64,000 bases of DNA from the NCBI RefSeq assembly GCF_000420545.1, contig NZ_ATVD01000002.1:310001-374000 (forward strand). Reading direction: 5' to 3'. The translations under genes and the position numbers were made by a program. This DNA is from Arenimonas oryziterrae DSM 21050 = YC6267. GTDB lineage: Bacteria; Pseudomonadota; Gammaproteobacteria; Xanthomonadales; Xanthomonadaceae. The notes under the pieces are model-generated. The model was not told the DNA's origin. It ran no database searches and saw only the letters and a list, made by a program, of their open reading frames with translations. Below, piece by piece: positions 38,250 to 48,296 of the stretch (positions within the stretch are counted from its first letter, which is position 1; each line of letters begins with the position of its first letter).

Positions 38250-39737
38250 TCAGGTGAACCAGTGCTGGCGCGCAGCCATGATCAGCTTGGCGGCGTGCTC
38301 GGCGTCCATGCCTTCGATGTCGAGGATTTCGTCGACCGCCAGCTCGGCGAGATCGTCGCGGCTGACCACGCCGCGCGACGCCAGGATGTAGGCGGTGTGC
38401 TCGTCCATGCCCGGCAGCGACAGCAATTCTTCCGACGGCTTGTGGTCTTCGATTTCTTCCTCGACGGCCAGCGCTTCGGTGAGCAAGGCGTCGCGGGCGC
38501 GGGCGCGCAGTTCCTCGACGATGTCCTCGTCGAAGCCTTCGACGGCAAGCAGCTCGGCGGCCGGCACGTAGGCGATTTCTTCGACCGTGCTGAACCCCTC
38601 GCTGACCAGGATGCCGGCGATTTCTTCGTCGACTTCCAGCTTGTCCATGAACAGCTGGCGGGCGGTGGCCTGCTCGGCCTCGCTCTTGGCGGTGACCTGG
38701 TCCTGCGTCATCACGTTGAGCTGCCAGCCGGTCAGGCGGCTGGCGAGGCGCACGTTCTGGCCGCCCTTGCCGATCGCCTGCGCGAGCTTGTCTTCGGCGA
38801 CCGCGAGGTCCATCGAGTGCTTTTCTTCATCGACGATGATCGACTGCACTTCCGCCGGCGCCATCGCATTGATGACGAACTGGGCGGGATTGTCGGACCA
38901 CAGCACGATGTCGACGCGTTCGCCGTTGAGCTCGTTCGACACCGCCTGCACGCGCGAACCGCGCATGCCGATGCAGGCGCCGATCGGATCGGTGCGGTGA
39001 TCGTGCGCGAGCACGGCGATCTTGGCGCGGTCGCCCGGATCGCGCGCGGCGGCCTTGATCTCGACCAAGCCCTGGCCGACTTCCGGCACTTCGAGCTTGA
39101 ACAGCTCCATCATGAATTCCGGTGCGGTGCGCGAAATGAACAGCTGCGGACCGCGCGCTTCGGCGCGCACGTCCAGCAGGTAGCCGCGCACGCGGTCGCC
39201 CGGACGCAGTACGTCGCGCGGGATGGCCTTGTCCTTGGGAATGAAGGCCTCGGCATTGCCGCCCAGGTCGACATAGACGTTGCCGCGCTCGACGCGCTTG
39301 ACGACGCCGTTGATCAGTTCGCCGACGCGATCCTTCCACGCTTCCAGCACCTGCGCGCGCTCGGCTTCGCGCACGCGCTGCACGATGACCTGCTTGGCGG
39401 CCTGGGCGGAAATGCGGCCGAACTCCGGATTCTCGATCTGCTCTTCGACGAATTCGCCGACCTGCGCATCGGGATTGTCGTCGATGACGTCCATGAGGCG
39501 GATCTGGTGATCCGGCGACTCCATCACGACGTCGTCGGCAACCACTTCCCAGCGGCGGAACGTCTCGTAGACGCCGTCCTTGGGATTGATGGCGACGCGG
39601 ACGTTCACGTCCTGGTCGTGATAGCGCTTCTTGGCAGCCGAGGCCAGCGCGGCCTCCATCGCTTCGATGATCACTCCGCGCGGCACGCCCTTTTCATTGG
39701 CGACCGCTTCCATGACCAGCAACAGTTCCTTGCTCAT
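38250..39737 (-). CDS. nusA: Transcription termination/antitermination factor NusA
   Basis: A 495-residue protein with GGAG before the ATG. N-terminal RNA polymerase-binding domain, S1 domain ([22 protein letters not shown]), two KH domains ([14 protein letters not shown] and [17 protein letters not shown]) and two C-terminal acidic helix-hairpin repeats ([20 protein letters not shown] and related). It modulates pausing, termination and antitermination. The two acidic repeats are the long form seen in gammaproteobacteria. Confidence 0.97.
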   Translation of the reverse strand: MSKELLLVMEAVANEKGVPRGVIIEAMEAALASAAKKRYHDQDVNVRVAINPKDGVYETFRRWEVVADDVVMESPDHQIRLMDVIDDNPDAQVGEFVEEQIENPEFGRISAQAAKQVIVQRVREAERAQVLEAWKDRVGELINGVVKRVERGNVYVDLGGNAEAFIPKDKAIPRDVLRPGDRVRGYLLDVRAEARGPQLFISRTAPEFMMELFKLEVPEVGQGLVEIKAAARDPGDRAKIAVLAHDHRTDPIGACIGMRGSRVQAVSNELNGERVDIVLWSDNPAQFVINAMAPAEVQSIIVDEEKHSMDLAVAEDKLAQAIGKGGQNVRLASRLTGWQLNVMTQDQVTAKSEAEQATARQLFMDKLEVDEEIAGILVSEGFSTVEEIAYVPAAELLAVEGFDEDIVEELRARARDALLTEALAVEEEIEDHKPSEELLSLPGMDEHTAYILASRGVVSRDDLAELAVDEILDIEGMDAEHAAKLIMAARQHWFT

Positions 39738-39768
39738 GATGCTTACTCCGTGCAGGCGCTCGCGCGCC

Positions 39769-40308
39769 TCAGCCCTTGTCAGATTCGTTGGTCTTGCGGC
39801 GTTTGCCGCGTTGTCCGCCCGGTTTTTCCGTGATCAGCCCGAGGGCGACCAGGTCCGGCACCAGGCGGGCCTTCTCGATATTGTCGTGGGCAACGGCGAA
39901 CTCGCCCTTGCCCTCTTCCGCGATGATCACGGTCTCGCCTTCGACGCGAACGATGCGTCCCTGCAACCGGCGACGTCCGTCCTGCGGCAGGCGCAGACTG
40001 ACCTTCGCTTCCTCGCCGACGAAACGCGCGAACTGTGCCGCGGTGAACAGCGGCCGGTCGATGCCCGGCGAAGACACTTCCAGCGTGTACTGCGACGCGA
40101 TCGGATCGTTCACGTCCAGCACGGCCGAGATTTCGCGACTGACCGCTTCGCAATCCTCGATCGCGACCGGCCGGCCCTCGACGTCGATGTACAGGCGAAG
40201 CAGGGAACTGTGGCTCGACGGCGCGAATTCCACGCCGAGCAATTCCAGCCCCAACGCAGCGACCGTGGGCGTGAGCAACTCGACGATTTCTTCCGCTTTT
40301 CCTGCCAT
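39769..40308 (-). CDS. rimP: Ribosome maturation factor RimP
   Basis: A 179-residue protein from the ATG at 40308 (MAGKAEEIVELL), although the open frame continues through the tRNA gene. Conserved RimP features: LGLELLGVEFAPSS, LRLYIDVEGRP, CEAVSREISAVLDV and LEVSSPGIDRPLF. It is needed for 30S assembly. The basic tail (KRRKTNESDKG) is family-typical. First protein gene of the nusA operon. Confidence 0.95.
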   Translation of the reverse strand: MAGKAEEIVELLTPTVAALGLELLGVEFAPSSHSSLLRLYIDVEGRPVAIEDCEAVSREISAVLDVNDPIASQYTLEVSSPGIDRPLFTAAQFARFVGEEAKVSLRLPQDGRRRLQGRIVRVEGETVIIAEEGKGEFAVAHDNIEKARLVPDLVALGLITEKPGGQRGKRRKTNESDKG

Positions 40309-40375
40309 GTTTCTGCTGTTCTCGATGCCTTGTGTTCGATGCCTGCCGTGGATGCCGGACGCAAATCCGGAAAAC

Positions 40376-40399
40376 AAAAAAGGGCCGTGAGGCCCTTTT
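40376..40399 (-). terminator. Terminator/attenuator between initiator tRNA and rimP
   Basis: AAAAGGGCC / GGCCCTTTT stem with a GTGA loop, followed on the minus strand by further T residues. It sits between tRNA-fMet and rimP, so readthrough would set the expression of the nusA operon relative to the tRNA. Confidence 0.8.
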
Positions 40400-40485
40400 C
40401 CGGTACATCCTGGTTCCGGTGTCTTCGGGTGCCGAGGCACCTTCCGACAAGACCGGGCGACTCCCGAGGGAGACCGCCTTGAAAC

Positions 40486-40562
40486 TGGTAGCGGGGGCAG
40501 GATTTGAACCTGCGACCTTCGGGTTATGAGCCCGACGAGCTGCCAGACTGCTCCACCCCGCA
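40486..40562 (-). tRNA. metY: Initiator tRNA-fMet(CAU)
   Basis: A 77-base tRNA with encoded CCA. The anticodon stem ends in three G-C pairs (GGG/CCC) around CTCATAA, the initiator hallmark. Position 1 is U and position 72 is U, so the 1-72 pair is mismatched as needed for formylation; E. coli has C1-A72. It precedes rimP-nusA-infB, as metY does in E. coli. Confidence 0.95.
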
Positions 40563-40575
40563 ACAGTGAACCGCG

Positions 40576-40605
40576 ATTATAGCCGCCTCCCCGTTTTCGG
40601 CGCAA
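40576..40605 (-). promoter_or_regulatory. Promoter of initiator tRNA / nusA operon
   Basis: On the minus strand TTGCGC, an 18-base spacer and a perfect TATAAT, ending 13 bases before the mature tRNA. It lies immediately downstream of the nuoN stop. Confidence 0.75.
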
Positions 40606-40612
40606 GCCTTGT

Positions 40613-42061
40613 TTATGCCGGGAACGCGAGGCGGCACCAGTTCACGATCGGTTCGGCGAAGATGCCCAGCACCAGCAAGGCCGAGGCATTGAGCACGAAA
40701 ACAGCGCGCAAGTGGCTGTCCGCGTTGATCTGCGGGCCGTCGCCCTCGGCTTCTTCGAAGAACATCGCGCGGATCACACGCAGGTAATAGAAGGCGCCGA
40801 TCACCGCACAGACCACCGAAAGCACCGCCAGCCAGGCCAGGTCGCCGGCCAGGGCCGCACGAATGACCTCCAGCTTGGCCCAGAAGCCCAGGAACGGCGG
40901 CACGCCGGCCAGGGACGCCATGATGAACAGAACCATCAGCGCGTACATCGGATTGCGCTGCCACAGGCCGCGGAAGTCGCTGATGCGGTCGGACTCGAAG
41001 CCGCGCCGCGACAGCAGGATGATCGCGGCGAAGCCCGCGGCGGCCATGATCGAATACGCGATGGCGTAGAACATCGCCGCCCCGTAGCCCGTGTTGGTCG
41101 CATTGGCCAAGCCCATGAACAGGAAGCCGACATGGGAAATGGTCGAGTACGCGAGCAGGCGCTTGAGATTGGTCTGCGCAAGCGCGATCAGGTTGCCGAT
41201 GATCAGCGACAGCGCCGCCAGCCAGGCCAGCATGAGCCGCCATTCGCCGTCGACCGGGCCCACGCCTGACTCGAGCAGGCGATAAGCCATGCCGAAAGCG
41301 GCGAGCTTGGGCACCGAGCCGATGAACAGGGTCACGGCGGTCGGCGCGCCCTGGTAAACGTCGGGCAGCCACATGTGGAACGGCGCCGCGCCGAACTTGA
41401 AGCCGATGCCTACCACCACGAATACGACGCCGAACATCAGCATCGTCTGTTCGCTGGAATTGGCGGCCGCCGCGTAGATCTCGTTCAACTGCAGGCTGCC
41501 GGTGGCGCCATAGATCATCGACATGCCGTACAGCAGCAGGCCCGAGGCCAGCGAGCCGAGGATGAAGTACTTCATCGCCGCTTCCGACGAAGCGTAGTTG
41601 TCGCGGTCCATCGCGACCAGGCCGTACGAGGTCAGCGCCAGCAGCTCCAGGCCCAGATACAGGGTCACCATGCCGCCGGCCGACACCATCAGCATCATGC
41701 CGAGCAGCGCGAACAGGATCAGTGCGTAGAACTCGCCCTTGAACAGGTCGCGATCAACCAGATAAGGCTTGGCGTAGATGAAGACCAGCGCGGTGACGCC
41801 GTACATGCCCATCTTGAGCACGTCGCTGGCGATGTCGCGCACGAAGAACTGGCTGAATGCGTAGGTCTGCCCCGTCGCCATGTCCCGGGCGGTGAGCACC
41901 GCCGCCGCGACCAGGATCAGCAGCGCGAGGAAGTGGGTCAGGCCCCGGCGCTGGGGCGAGATGAACAGGTCCACCATCAGCAGCGCGAAGGCGGCCGCGC
42001 AGACGAACAGCTCGGGAATGAGCGTGTGCAGGTCGGCGCTGGTAATGATCGTCGGCAGCAT
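40613..42061 (-). CDS. nuoN: NADH-quinone oxidoreductase subunit N
   Basis: A 482-residue antiporter-like membrane subunit of complex I with about 14 helices. Conserved parts are LGLELLALTSYGLVA, the lysine helix of GFKFGAAPFHMWLPDVYQGAPT and AQTNLKRLLAYSTISHVGF. It is the last gene of the nuo operon, 12 bases after nuoM. Confidence 0.97.
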   Translation of the reverse strand: MLPTIITSADLHTLIPELFVCAAAFALLMVDLFISPQRRGLTHFLALLILVAAAVLTARDMATGQTYAFSQFFVRDIASDVLKMGMYGVTALVFIYAKPYLVDRDLFKGEFYALILFALLGMMLMVSAGGMVTLYLGLELLALTSYGLVAMDRDNYASSEAAMKYFILGSLASGLLLYGMSMIYGATGSLQLNEIYAAAANSSEQTMLMFGVVFVVVGIGFKFGAAPFHMWLPDVYQGAPTAVTLFIGSVPKLAAFGMAYRLLESGVGPVDGEWRLMLAWLAALSLIIGNLIALAQTNLKRLLAYSTISHVGFLFMGLANATNTGYGAAMFYAIAYSIMAAAGFAAIILLSRRGFESDRISDFRGLWQRNPMYALMVLFIMASLAGVPPFLGFWAKLEVIRAALAGDLAWLAVLSVVCAVIGAFYYLRVIRAMFFEEAEGDGPQINADSHLRAVFVLNASALLVLGIFAEPIVNWCRLAFPA

Positions 42062-42073
42062 GTGCTAAGTCCC

Positions 42074-43588
42074 TTACAGCTTGGTCGCGGCGAGCTGGCT
42101 GACCAGCTGGCTGACGGAGGCGTCCATCAGATCGGTGAGCGGCTTCGGATAAACGCCGAGCGCCAGCGTGCCGATCGCGAAAATTCCCAGTACCCAGGCC
42201 TCGCGGCTGCCGATATCGGTCAACTCGGCGACGTGGTGGTTGGCCACGGGCCCGAAGATCACGCGCTTGACCATCCACAGCGTGTACGCGGCGCCCAGCA
42301 CCAAGGTGGTGGCCGCGGCGAATGCAACGAGCGGGCTTTGCTGGAACGCAGCGAGGATGACCATGAATTCGCCGACGAAACCCGAGGTGCCCGGCAAGCC
42401 GGCATTGGCCATCGCGAAAAACACGAAAAACGCGGCGAACCACGGCATCGTATTCACGACACCGCCGTAGTCCTTGATCATGCGGCTGTGCATGCGGTCG
42501 TACAGCACGCCCACGCAAGTGAACATCGCGCCGGACACGAAGCCGTGCGAGATCATCTGCACCATGGCGCCCTGCAGGCCCAGACGGGCCGCATCGAGAT
42601 TGCTGTACTCACGTACCAGCGCGAAGGCGATGAAGGTGCCGAGCGTGACGAAGCCCATGTGCGCGATCGACGAATACGCGATCAGCTTCTTCATGTCCTG
42701 CTGCACCAGGGCCACGAAGCCGATGTACACGACCGCGATCAGCGACAGCGCGATGACGACCCAGGCGTACTCATGGCTGGCATCGGGCGTGATCGGCAGC
42801 GAGAAGCGCACGAAGCCGTAACCGCCGATCTTCAGCATGATCGCCGCCAGCACGACCGAGCCGCCGGTCGGCGCCTCGACGTGCGCATCGGGCAACCAGG
42901 TGTGCACCGGCACCATCGGGACTTTCACCGCGAACGCCGCAAGGAAGGCGAAGAACAACCAGGCCTGCTCGGTCGCAGTGAGCGGCAACGCGGTCATGTC
43001 GCTGAGCTGCCAGCTGCCACCCTTCAGGTACAGATAGACCAGGCCGACCAGCATGAACACCGAGCCGAGGAAGGTGTACAGGAAGAACTTCACGCTCGCG
43101 TAAACGCGCTTCGGGCCGCCCCAGACGCCGATGATGATGAACATCGGGATCAGCATGGCTTCGAAGAACACGTAGAACAGCAGCCCATCCAGCGCGCAGA
43201 ACACGCCGATCATCAGGCCTTCGAGGATCAGGAAGCTGGCGAAGTACTGGTGCACGCGACGATCGATCGAATTCCACGAGCCCAGCAGCACGAGGATCGT
43301 GGTCAGCGTGGTCAACCCGATCAGCGCGACCGAGATGCCATCCACGCCGAGGTTGTAGCCGATGTGGAAACTCGGGATCCAGGCGTGGCTTTCGGCGAAC
43401 TGCATCGTCGGCACCGAGGTGTCGAGGCCGGTGAACAGCGGCAGGCACAGGGCGAAGCTCGCGATGGCGATCAGCAGCGCGAACGACTTCGCCTGCGCGG
43501 CCCGTTGGTCGCCGAAAAAGAGCGTCGCCGCGCCGCCGAGTATCGGCAGCCAGATCAGCAGGGTCAGCAGCGGCCAGGACGAAAGCAT
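42074..43588 (-). CDS. nuoM: NADH-quinone oxidoreductase subunit M
   Basis: A 504-residue antiporter-like proton-pumping subunit. Conserved motifs: FFEAMLIPMFIIIGVWGG with the key Glu, KVPMVPVHTWLPDAHVEAPT with Lys, and QQDMKKLIAYSSIAHMGFV. It lies between nuoL and nuoN with short gaps. Confidence 0.97.
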   Translation of the reverse strand: MLSSWPLLTLLIWLPILGGAATLFFGDQRAAQAKSFALLIAIASFALCLPLFTGLDTSVPTMQFAESHAWIPSFHIGYNLGVDGISVALIGLTTLTTILVLLGSWNSIDRRVHQYFASFLILEGLMIGVFCALDGLLFYVFFEAMLIPMFIIIGVWGGPKRVYASVKFFLYTFLGSVFMLVGLVYLYLKGGSWQLSDMTALPLTATEQAWLFFAFLAAFAVKVPMVPVHTWLPDAHVEAPTGGSVVLAAIMLKIGGYGFVRFSLPITPDASHEYAWVVIALSLIAVVYIGFVALVQQDMKKLIAYSSIAHMGFVTLGTFIAFALVREYSNLDAARLGLQGAMVQMISHGFVSGAMFTCVGVLYDRMHSRMIKDYGGVVNTMPWFAAFFVFFAMANAGLPGTSGFVGEFMVILAAFQQSPLVAFAAATTLVLGAAYTLWMVKRVIFGPVANHHVAELTDIGSREAWVLGIFAIGTLALGVYPKPLTDLMDASVSQLVSQLAATKL

Positions 43589-43612
43589 CAGTGCAATCCT
43601 TGAGTCTTGTAC

Positions 43613-45766
43613 TTAGTGGCCGATCATTCGCGGCAGCATCGCGAGCAGCGCGATGAGGCCGAGGATCATGGCGAAGGCATAGTGGTAGAGGTAGCCGGAC
43701 TGTACGTGGCGGACCAGCGCGGAAACGCGGTCGACCACCCAGGCCGTGCCATTGACGGCGACGCCGTCGATGAGGCCGGCATCGATGTACTTCCACGCTG
43801 CCTTGCCCAGCGCGACGCCGCCGGCAGCGAAACCGCCGATCCAGAGGTCGTCCATGCCGTATTTGTTGTCGAGGATGCGCGTGAAGAAGGCGCCGACGGG
43901 GCTGGTGCGCATCCGGGCGGGGATGGCGGGCTTCCAGAGGTAGAGGAAGGTCGCGAGAGCGAAGCCGATCGCCGCCAGGATGAAGGGCGGTTGGAGGATG
44001 CCGTGCAATGCCATGGCGGTCGCGCCGTGGAACTCTTCCGCAAGCGCCGACATCGCCTTGAGATGGCCTTCTGATTCGTTGACCTGAATCGCGCCGGTGA
44101 AGAAGTCGCCATACAACATGGGCTTGATCGTGAAGAAGCCGATCAGCACCGAAGGGATCGCAAGCAAAATAAGTGGGACCGTGACGACCCACGGCGACTC
44201 GTGCGGCTCGACCGGGCCATGGTGTGCGTGATCATCGTCTTCCGCATGAGCGTCATGGTGTGCGCTGGGCGCATCCACCGCATGCGCATCGTGCGCAACG
44301 ACCTCATGGGCATGATCGTCGTGACCATGCGCCTCGACGTCGCGGAAGCGCTCCTTGCCATGGAACGTGAGGTAGAGCAGGCGGAAGCTGTAGAAGCTGG
44401 TGACGAACACGCCGATCAGAACCGCCCAGTAACCGTAGGTTGCGATCCAGCCATGCGAGGTGTGCATGTGGTGCTGCGCCGCCTCGATGATCGTGTCTTT
44501 CGAGTAGAAGCCCGAAAAGAACGGCATGCCGGTCAGCGCCAACGTGCCGATCCACATCGTGTAGAAGGTGATCGGCATGTACTTGCGCAGACCGCCCATC
44601 TTGCGCATGTCCTGCTCGTGGTGCATCGCGATGATGACCGAGCCGGCGCCGAGGAACAGCAGCGCCTTGAAGAACGCATGCGTCATCAGGTGGAACACCG
44701 CCGCCGAATACGCCGATACGCCCAGCGCCACGGTCATGTAGCCCAGCTGCGACAGCGTCGAATACGCGACGACGCGCTTGATGTCGTTCTGCACGATACC
44801 GATCAGGCCGGTGAACAGGGCCGTGGTGGCGCCGATCACGAGCACGAAGTTCAGCGCCGTCTCGCTCAGCTCGAACAGCGGCGACATGCGCGCGACCATG
44901 AAGATGCCGGCGGTGACCATCGTCGCGGCATGGATCAGCGCGGAGATCGGCGTCGGACCTTCCATCGAGTCGGGCAGCCACACGTGCAGCGGCACCTGCG
45001 CCGACTTGCCCATGGCGCCGATGAACAGACAGATGCAGATGACGGTCATCGCCGGCCAGACGACCGGGCCCATCGGGTGCCAGACATGGCTGCCCAGGGT
45101 GATCGCACCGGACCAGATGAGCTGTGTGCCGCCCGCGGCGGTCGTGGAATCGGCGAACACCGTGCCGTAATCCAGCGTGCCGAACACGTAAAGCACGCCC
45201 GCGATGCCTAGCAGGAAGCCGAAGTCACCGACGCGGTTGACCAGGAACGCCTTCATGTTCGCGAAGATCGCGGTCGGCCGCTTGAACCAGAAACCGATCA
45301 GCAGGTACGAGACCAGACCCACCGCTTCCCAGCCGAAGAACAGCTGCAGGAAATTGTTGCTCATCACCAGCATCAGCATCGAGAAGGTGAACAGCGAGAT
45401 GTAGCTGAAGAAGCGCTGGTAACCCGGATCGTCCTTCATGTAGCCGATCGTGTACACATGCACGAGCAGCGAGACGAAGGTCACCACGACCATCATCATT
45501 GCGCTGAGCTTGTCGACCATGAAACCGATATGGGCGACGTACTTGCCGATTTCGAAGAAGGTGTAGACGTTCTGGTTGAACGGGTCGACCTCGCCGGTCG
45601 ACAGGCGGTACAGCACCTGGCAGGACAGCAGGCAGCTGATCGCAACGCCGGCGATGGTGACGGCATGCGCGCCGGTGCGCCCGACCTGCTTGCCGAAGAA
45701 GCCTGCCACGACGGCGCCGACGAGCGGCGCGAGCGCGATGATCAGGAGAATGGTCATCGAAAGCAT
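43613..45766 (-). CDS. nuoL: NADH-quinone oxidoreductase subunit L
   Basis: A 717-residue subunit, longer than the about 610 of E. coli. Antiporter core: FFGWEAVGLVSYLLIGFW, KSAQVPLHVWLPDSMEGPTP, and QNDIKRVVAYSTLSQLGYM. The long C-terminal amphipathic helix lies after about residue 600. The extra length includes a histidine-rich loop at about residues 480-522 (13 His) between membrane helices. The ATG at 45766 lies 6 bases after nuoK; a second ATG is three codons in. Confidence 0.96.
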   Translation of the reverse strand: MLSMTILLIIALAPLVGAVVAGFFGKQVGRTGAHAVTIAGVAISCLLSCQVLYRLSTGEVDPFNQNVYTFFEIGKYVAHIGFMVDKLSAMMMVVVTFVSLLVHVYTIGYMKDDPGYQRFFSYISLFTFSMLMLVMSNNFLQLFFGWEAVGLVSYLLIGFWFKRPTAIFANMKAFLVNRVGDFGFLLGIAGVLYVFGTLDYGTVFADSTTAAGGTQLIWSGAITLGSHVWHPMGPVVWPAMTVICICLFIGAMGKSAQVPLHVWLPDSMEGPTPISALIHAATMVTAGIFMVARMSPLFELSETALNFVLVIGATTALFTGLIGIVQNDIKRVVAYSTLSQLGYMTVALGVSAYSAAVFHLMTHAFFKALLFLGAGSVIIAMHHEQDMRKMGGLRKYMPITFYTMWIGTLALTGMPFFSGFYSKDTIIEAAQHHMHTSHGWIATYGYWAVLIGVFVTSFYSFRLLYLTFHGKERFRDVEAHGHDDHAHEVVAHDAHAVDAPSAHHDAHAEDDDHAHHGPVEPHESPWVVTVPLILLAIPSVLIGFFTIKPMLYGDFFTGAIQVNESEGHLKAMSALAEEFHGATAMALHGILQPPFILAAIGFALATFLYLWKPAIPARMRTSPVGAFFTRILDNKYGMDDLWIGGFAAGGVALGKAAWKYIDAGLIDGVAVNGTAWVVDRVSALVRHVQSGYLYHYAFAMILGLIALLAMLPRMIGH

Positions 45767-45772
45767 GCGCGG

Positions 45773-46078
45773 TCAGCCCTTCAGGGTGTCGAGTTCGGCG
45801 ACGTTGATCGTGCGCCGGTTGCGGTACAGCGTGACCAGGATGGCGAGGCCGATCGCCGCCTCCGCCGCCGCCACGGTCAGAATGAAGAACACGAACACCT
45901 GGCCGGATGCGTCGCCGAGGAAGCGCGAGAACGCGATGAAGTTCATGTTCACGGCCAAGAGCATCAGTTCGATGCACATCAGCAGGACGATGAGGTTCTT
46001 GCGGTTGATGATGATGCCGGCGACGCTGATCGCGAACAGGATCGCGCCCAGGGCCAGATAGTGATTGAGCGTGATCAC
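45773..46078 (-). CDS. nuoK: NADH-quinone oxidoreductase subunit K
   Basis: A 101-residue three-helix subunit. It starts with GTG at 46078 ([11 protein letters not shown]), overlapping the nuoJ stop as GTGA. The helix Glu in [16 protein letters not shown] and the Glu of [12 protein letters not shown] are the conserved proton-path residues. Confidence 0.95.
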   Translation of the reverse strand: MITLNHYLALGAILFAISVAGIIINRKNLIVLLMCIELMLLAVNMNFIAFSRFLGDASGQVFVFFILTVAAAEAAIGLAILVTLYRNRRTINVAELDTLKG

Positions 46079-46713
46079 GGGTTGCCCTCCGCACGGCCAT
46101 CGGCCGGCCTGGTTTCGGCATTCATCTTGACCAGGCGCACGCGGTCTTCGCGGCGCACGGCGACCTGGCGGGCCGGGTCCTGCGTCTTGGTGCCGGTGCG
46201 GCGACGCAAGGTCAGCATCACGGCGATGACGATGGCGACCGTCAGGATCACCGCGGCAATCTCGAACGGCAGCATGAAGCGCGTAAACAGCGCCTGGCCG
46301 ATCCACTGGATATTGCTCATGTGCGCGGCCGCAGCCGGATCCGTCGCCGACAGCCCGACCGACTCCTTGCCGCCAAACACGCCGATGAGCCCGAGCATCT
46401 CGGCGAGCATGATCGCCGCGACGATGGCCGCAATGGGGAAATACCGGGCGAAACCCTCGCGCACCGGCGTCATGTTGATGTCGAGCATCATCACCACGAA
46501 CAGGAACAGGATCATCACCGCACCGACGTAGACCAGCACCAGGGTGATACCGAGGAATTCGGCCTGCAGCAGCAGCCACAGACAGGCCGCCGAGAAGAAG
46601 GTCAGCACCAGGCTCAACGCGGCATGCACCGGGTTGCGCATCAGGATGACCGAACAGGCTGCCGCCACCAGGACGGCAGCGAAGGCGAAGAAGGCGATCA
46701 GTTCGAACGACAT
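46075..46713 (-). CDS. nuoJ: NADH-quinone oxidoreductase subunit J
   Basis: A 212-residue membrane subunit with five helices. The conserved stretch is [20 protein letters not shown], which follows [13 protein letters not shown]. The C-terminal tail is hydrophilic. It lies between nuoI (15 bases) and nuoK (overlap). Confidence 0.95.
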   Translation of the reverse strand: MSFELIAFFAFAAVLVAAACSVILMRNPVHAALSLVLTFFSAACLWLLLQAEFLGITLVLVYVGAVMILFLFVVMMLDINMTPVREGFARYFPIAAIVAAIMLAEMLGLIGVFGGKESVGLSATDPAAAAHMSNIQWIGQALFTRFMLPFEIAAVILTVAIVIAVMLTLRRRTGTKTQDPARQVAVRREDRVRLVKMNAETRPADGRAEGNP

Positions 46714-46728
46714 GTCTGTGCCCTGCCC

Positions 46729-47217
46729 TCAGCGGTAGGCCGCGTCGGCGGCGCGACGTTCGGCGATTTCGGCTTCGAAGCGGTCGCCGATCGCGAGCAG
46801 CTGCGGCTTGGTGACGATGTTCTCGCCGCGATTTTCGAAGTGGTACTCGTGGATGTGCGTCTCGACGATCGAATCGACCGGGCAGCTTTCCTCGCAGAAA
46901 CCGCAATAGATGCACTTGAACAAGTCGATGTCGTAACGCGTCGTGCGGCGCGAACCGTCGGCGCGCGGCTCGGCATCGATGGTGATGGCTAGCGCCGGGC
47001 ACACGGCTTCGCACAGTTTGCAGGCGATGCAGCGCTCTTCGCCGTTCGGATAGCGGCGCAGCGCGTGCAGACCGCGAAAACGCGGCGACTGCGGGAACTT
47101 CTCGAACGGATAGTTCACCGTGTACTTGGGCTTGAACATGTACTTCAAGGTCAGCCACATGCCCTGGATGAATTCCAGGAGCATCAGGCTCTTGAGATAG
47201 CTGAGGATGCGGGTCAT
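46729..47217 (-). CDS. nuoI: NADH-quinone oxidoreductase subunit I
   Basis: A 162-residue ferredoxin-like subunit with two 4Fe-4S motifs, [12 protein letters not shown] and [16 protein letters not shown], holding clusters N6a and N6b that lead electrons to N2. An N-terminal amphipathic helix binds the membrane arm. It starts 6 bases after nuoH. Confidence 0.97.
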   Translation of the reverse strand: MTRILSYLKSLMLLEFIQGMWLTLKYMFKPKYTVNYPFEKFPQSPRFRGLHALRRYPNGEERCIACKLCEAVCPALAITIDAEPRADGSRRTTRYDIDLFKCIYCGFCEESCPVDSIVETHIHEYHFENRGENIVTKPQLLAIGDRFEAEIAERRAADAAYR

Positions 47218-47223
47218 TTCGCC

Positions 47224-48294
47224 TTAGGCCCCAATGACAAACCAGTTGTTGTACGCGGCCACCGCGGTCACGAAGATCCAGACGATGGTGATCGGAATGA
47301 AGACCTTCCAGCCCAGACGCATGATCTGGTCATAGCGGTAGCGCGGAAAGCTGGCGCGGAACCACACGAAGGAGAAAGCGAAGAACAGCGCCTTGGCGAA
47401 CAGCCACCACCAGCCCGCGACACCGAGCCAGCCCCAGGTCGCCGGGAACGGCGACAGCCAGCCGCCCAGGAACAGCAGCGAGGCGAGGAAGCTCACGAGG
47501 ATCATGTTGGCGTATTCGGCCAGGAAGAAGATCGCGAACGCCGAGCCGGAGTATTCGACGTGGAACCCAGCCACGATTTCCGACTCGCCTTCGGCCACGT
47601 CGAACGGCGCGCGGTTGGTTTCGGCAACGCCCGAGATGAAATAGACCAGGAACAGCGGCAGCAGCGGCCACACGAACCACTCGCCTGCGCCCAGGTCACC
47701 GGCCTGCGCCTGCACGATCTCGGTGAGGTTCATGCTGCCTGCCGCCACGAGCACACCGACCAGGGCAAAGCCCATCGCGATTTCGTAGCTCACCACCTGC
47801 GCCGCGGAACGCAGCGCACCGAGCATTGCGTACTTGGAGTTAGACGCCCAGCCGCCGAGGATGATGCCGTACACGCCCATCGAGGTCAGTGCGAGCAGGG
47901 CCAGCAGACCGGCGTTGACGTTGGCCAGCACCAGGGGGCCCTGGTCGTTGGCATCGAACGGAATCAACGCCCACGCGGCAAAGGCCGGCGCCAGCGCGAG
48001 GATCGGCGCCAGACGATAGAGGAACGGGCTGGCGCTGCTGGGAACGATCAGTTCCTTGAACAGCATCTTGAACACGTCGGCGAAGGCCTGGATCACGCCG
48101 ATGCCGAACACGCCACCGACGTACTGCGGCCCCTGGCGGACATGCATCCAGCCGATGACCTTGCGCTCGAACAGCGTGTAGAACGCCACCGAGATGATCA
48201 ACGGCAAGGTGATCACCAGGACTTTGAGCAACATCCAGCCGAAAGCGCCGAACAGGCCGAACTGGAGCAGGAATTCGCGAATGGGATCGATCAC
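47224..48294 (-). CDS. nuoH: NADH-quinone oxidoreductase subunit H
   Basis: A 356-residue eight-helix subunit forming the quinone entry site. Characteristic segments: [37 protein letters not shown] and [17 protein letters not shown]. It starts 2 bases after nuoG. Confidence 0.97.
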   Translation of the reverse strand: MIDPIREFLLQFGLFGAFGWMLLKVLVITLPLIISVAFYTLFERKVIGWMHVRQGPQYVGGVFGIGVIQAFADVFKMLFKELIVPSSASPFLYRLAPILALAPAFAAWALIPFDANDQGPLVLANVNAGLLALLALTSMGVYGIILGGWASNSKYAMLGALRSAAQVVSYEIAMGFALVGVLVAAGSMNLTEIVQAQAGDLGAGEWFVWPLLPLFLVYFISGVAETNRAPFDVAEGESEIVAGFHVEYSGSAFAIFFLAEYANMILVSFLASLLFLGGWLSPFPATWGWLGVAGWWWLFAKALFFAFSFVWFRASFPRYRYDQIMRLGWKVFIPITIVWIFVTAVAAYNNWFVIGA

Positions 48295-48296
48295 GC

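Noticed and set aside
41375-43603. A 742-codon plus-strand frame opposite nuoN and nuoM; similar frames lie opposite nuoH, nuoG and the TonB receptor
   Set aside because: All are antisense to conserved genes and show His/Arg/Gln-rich shadow composition.
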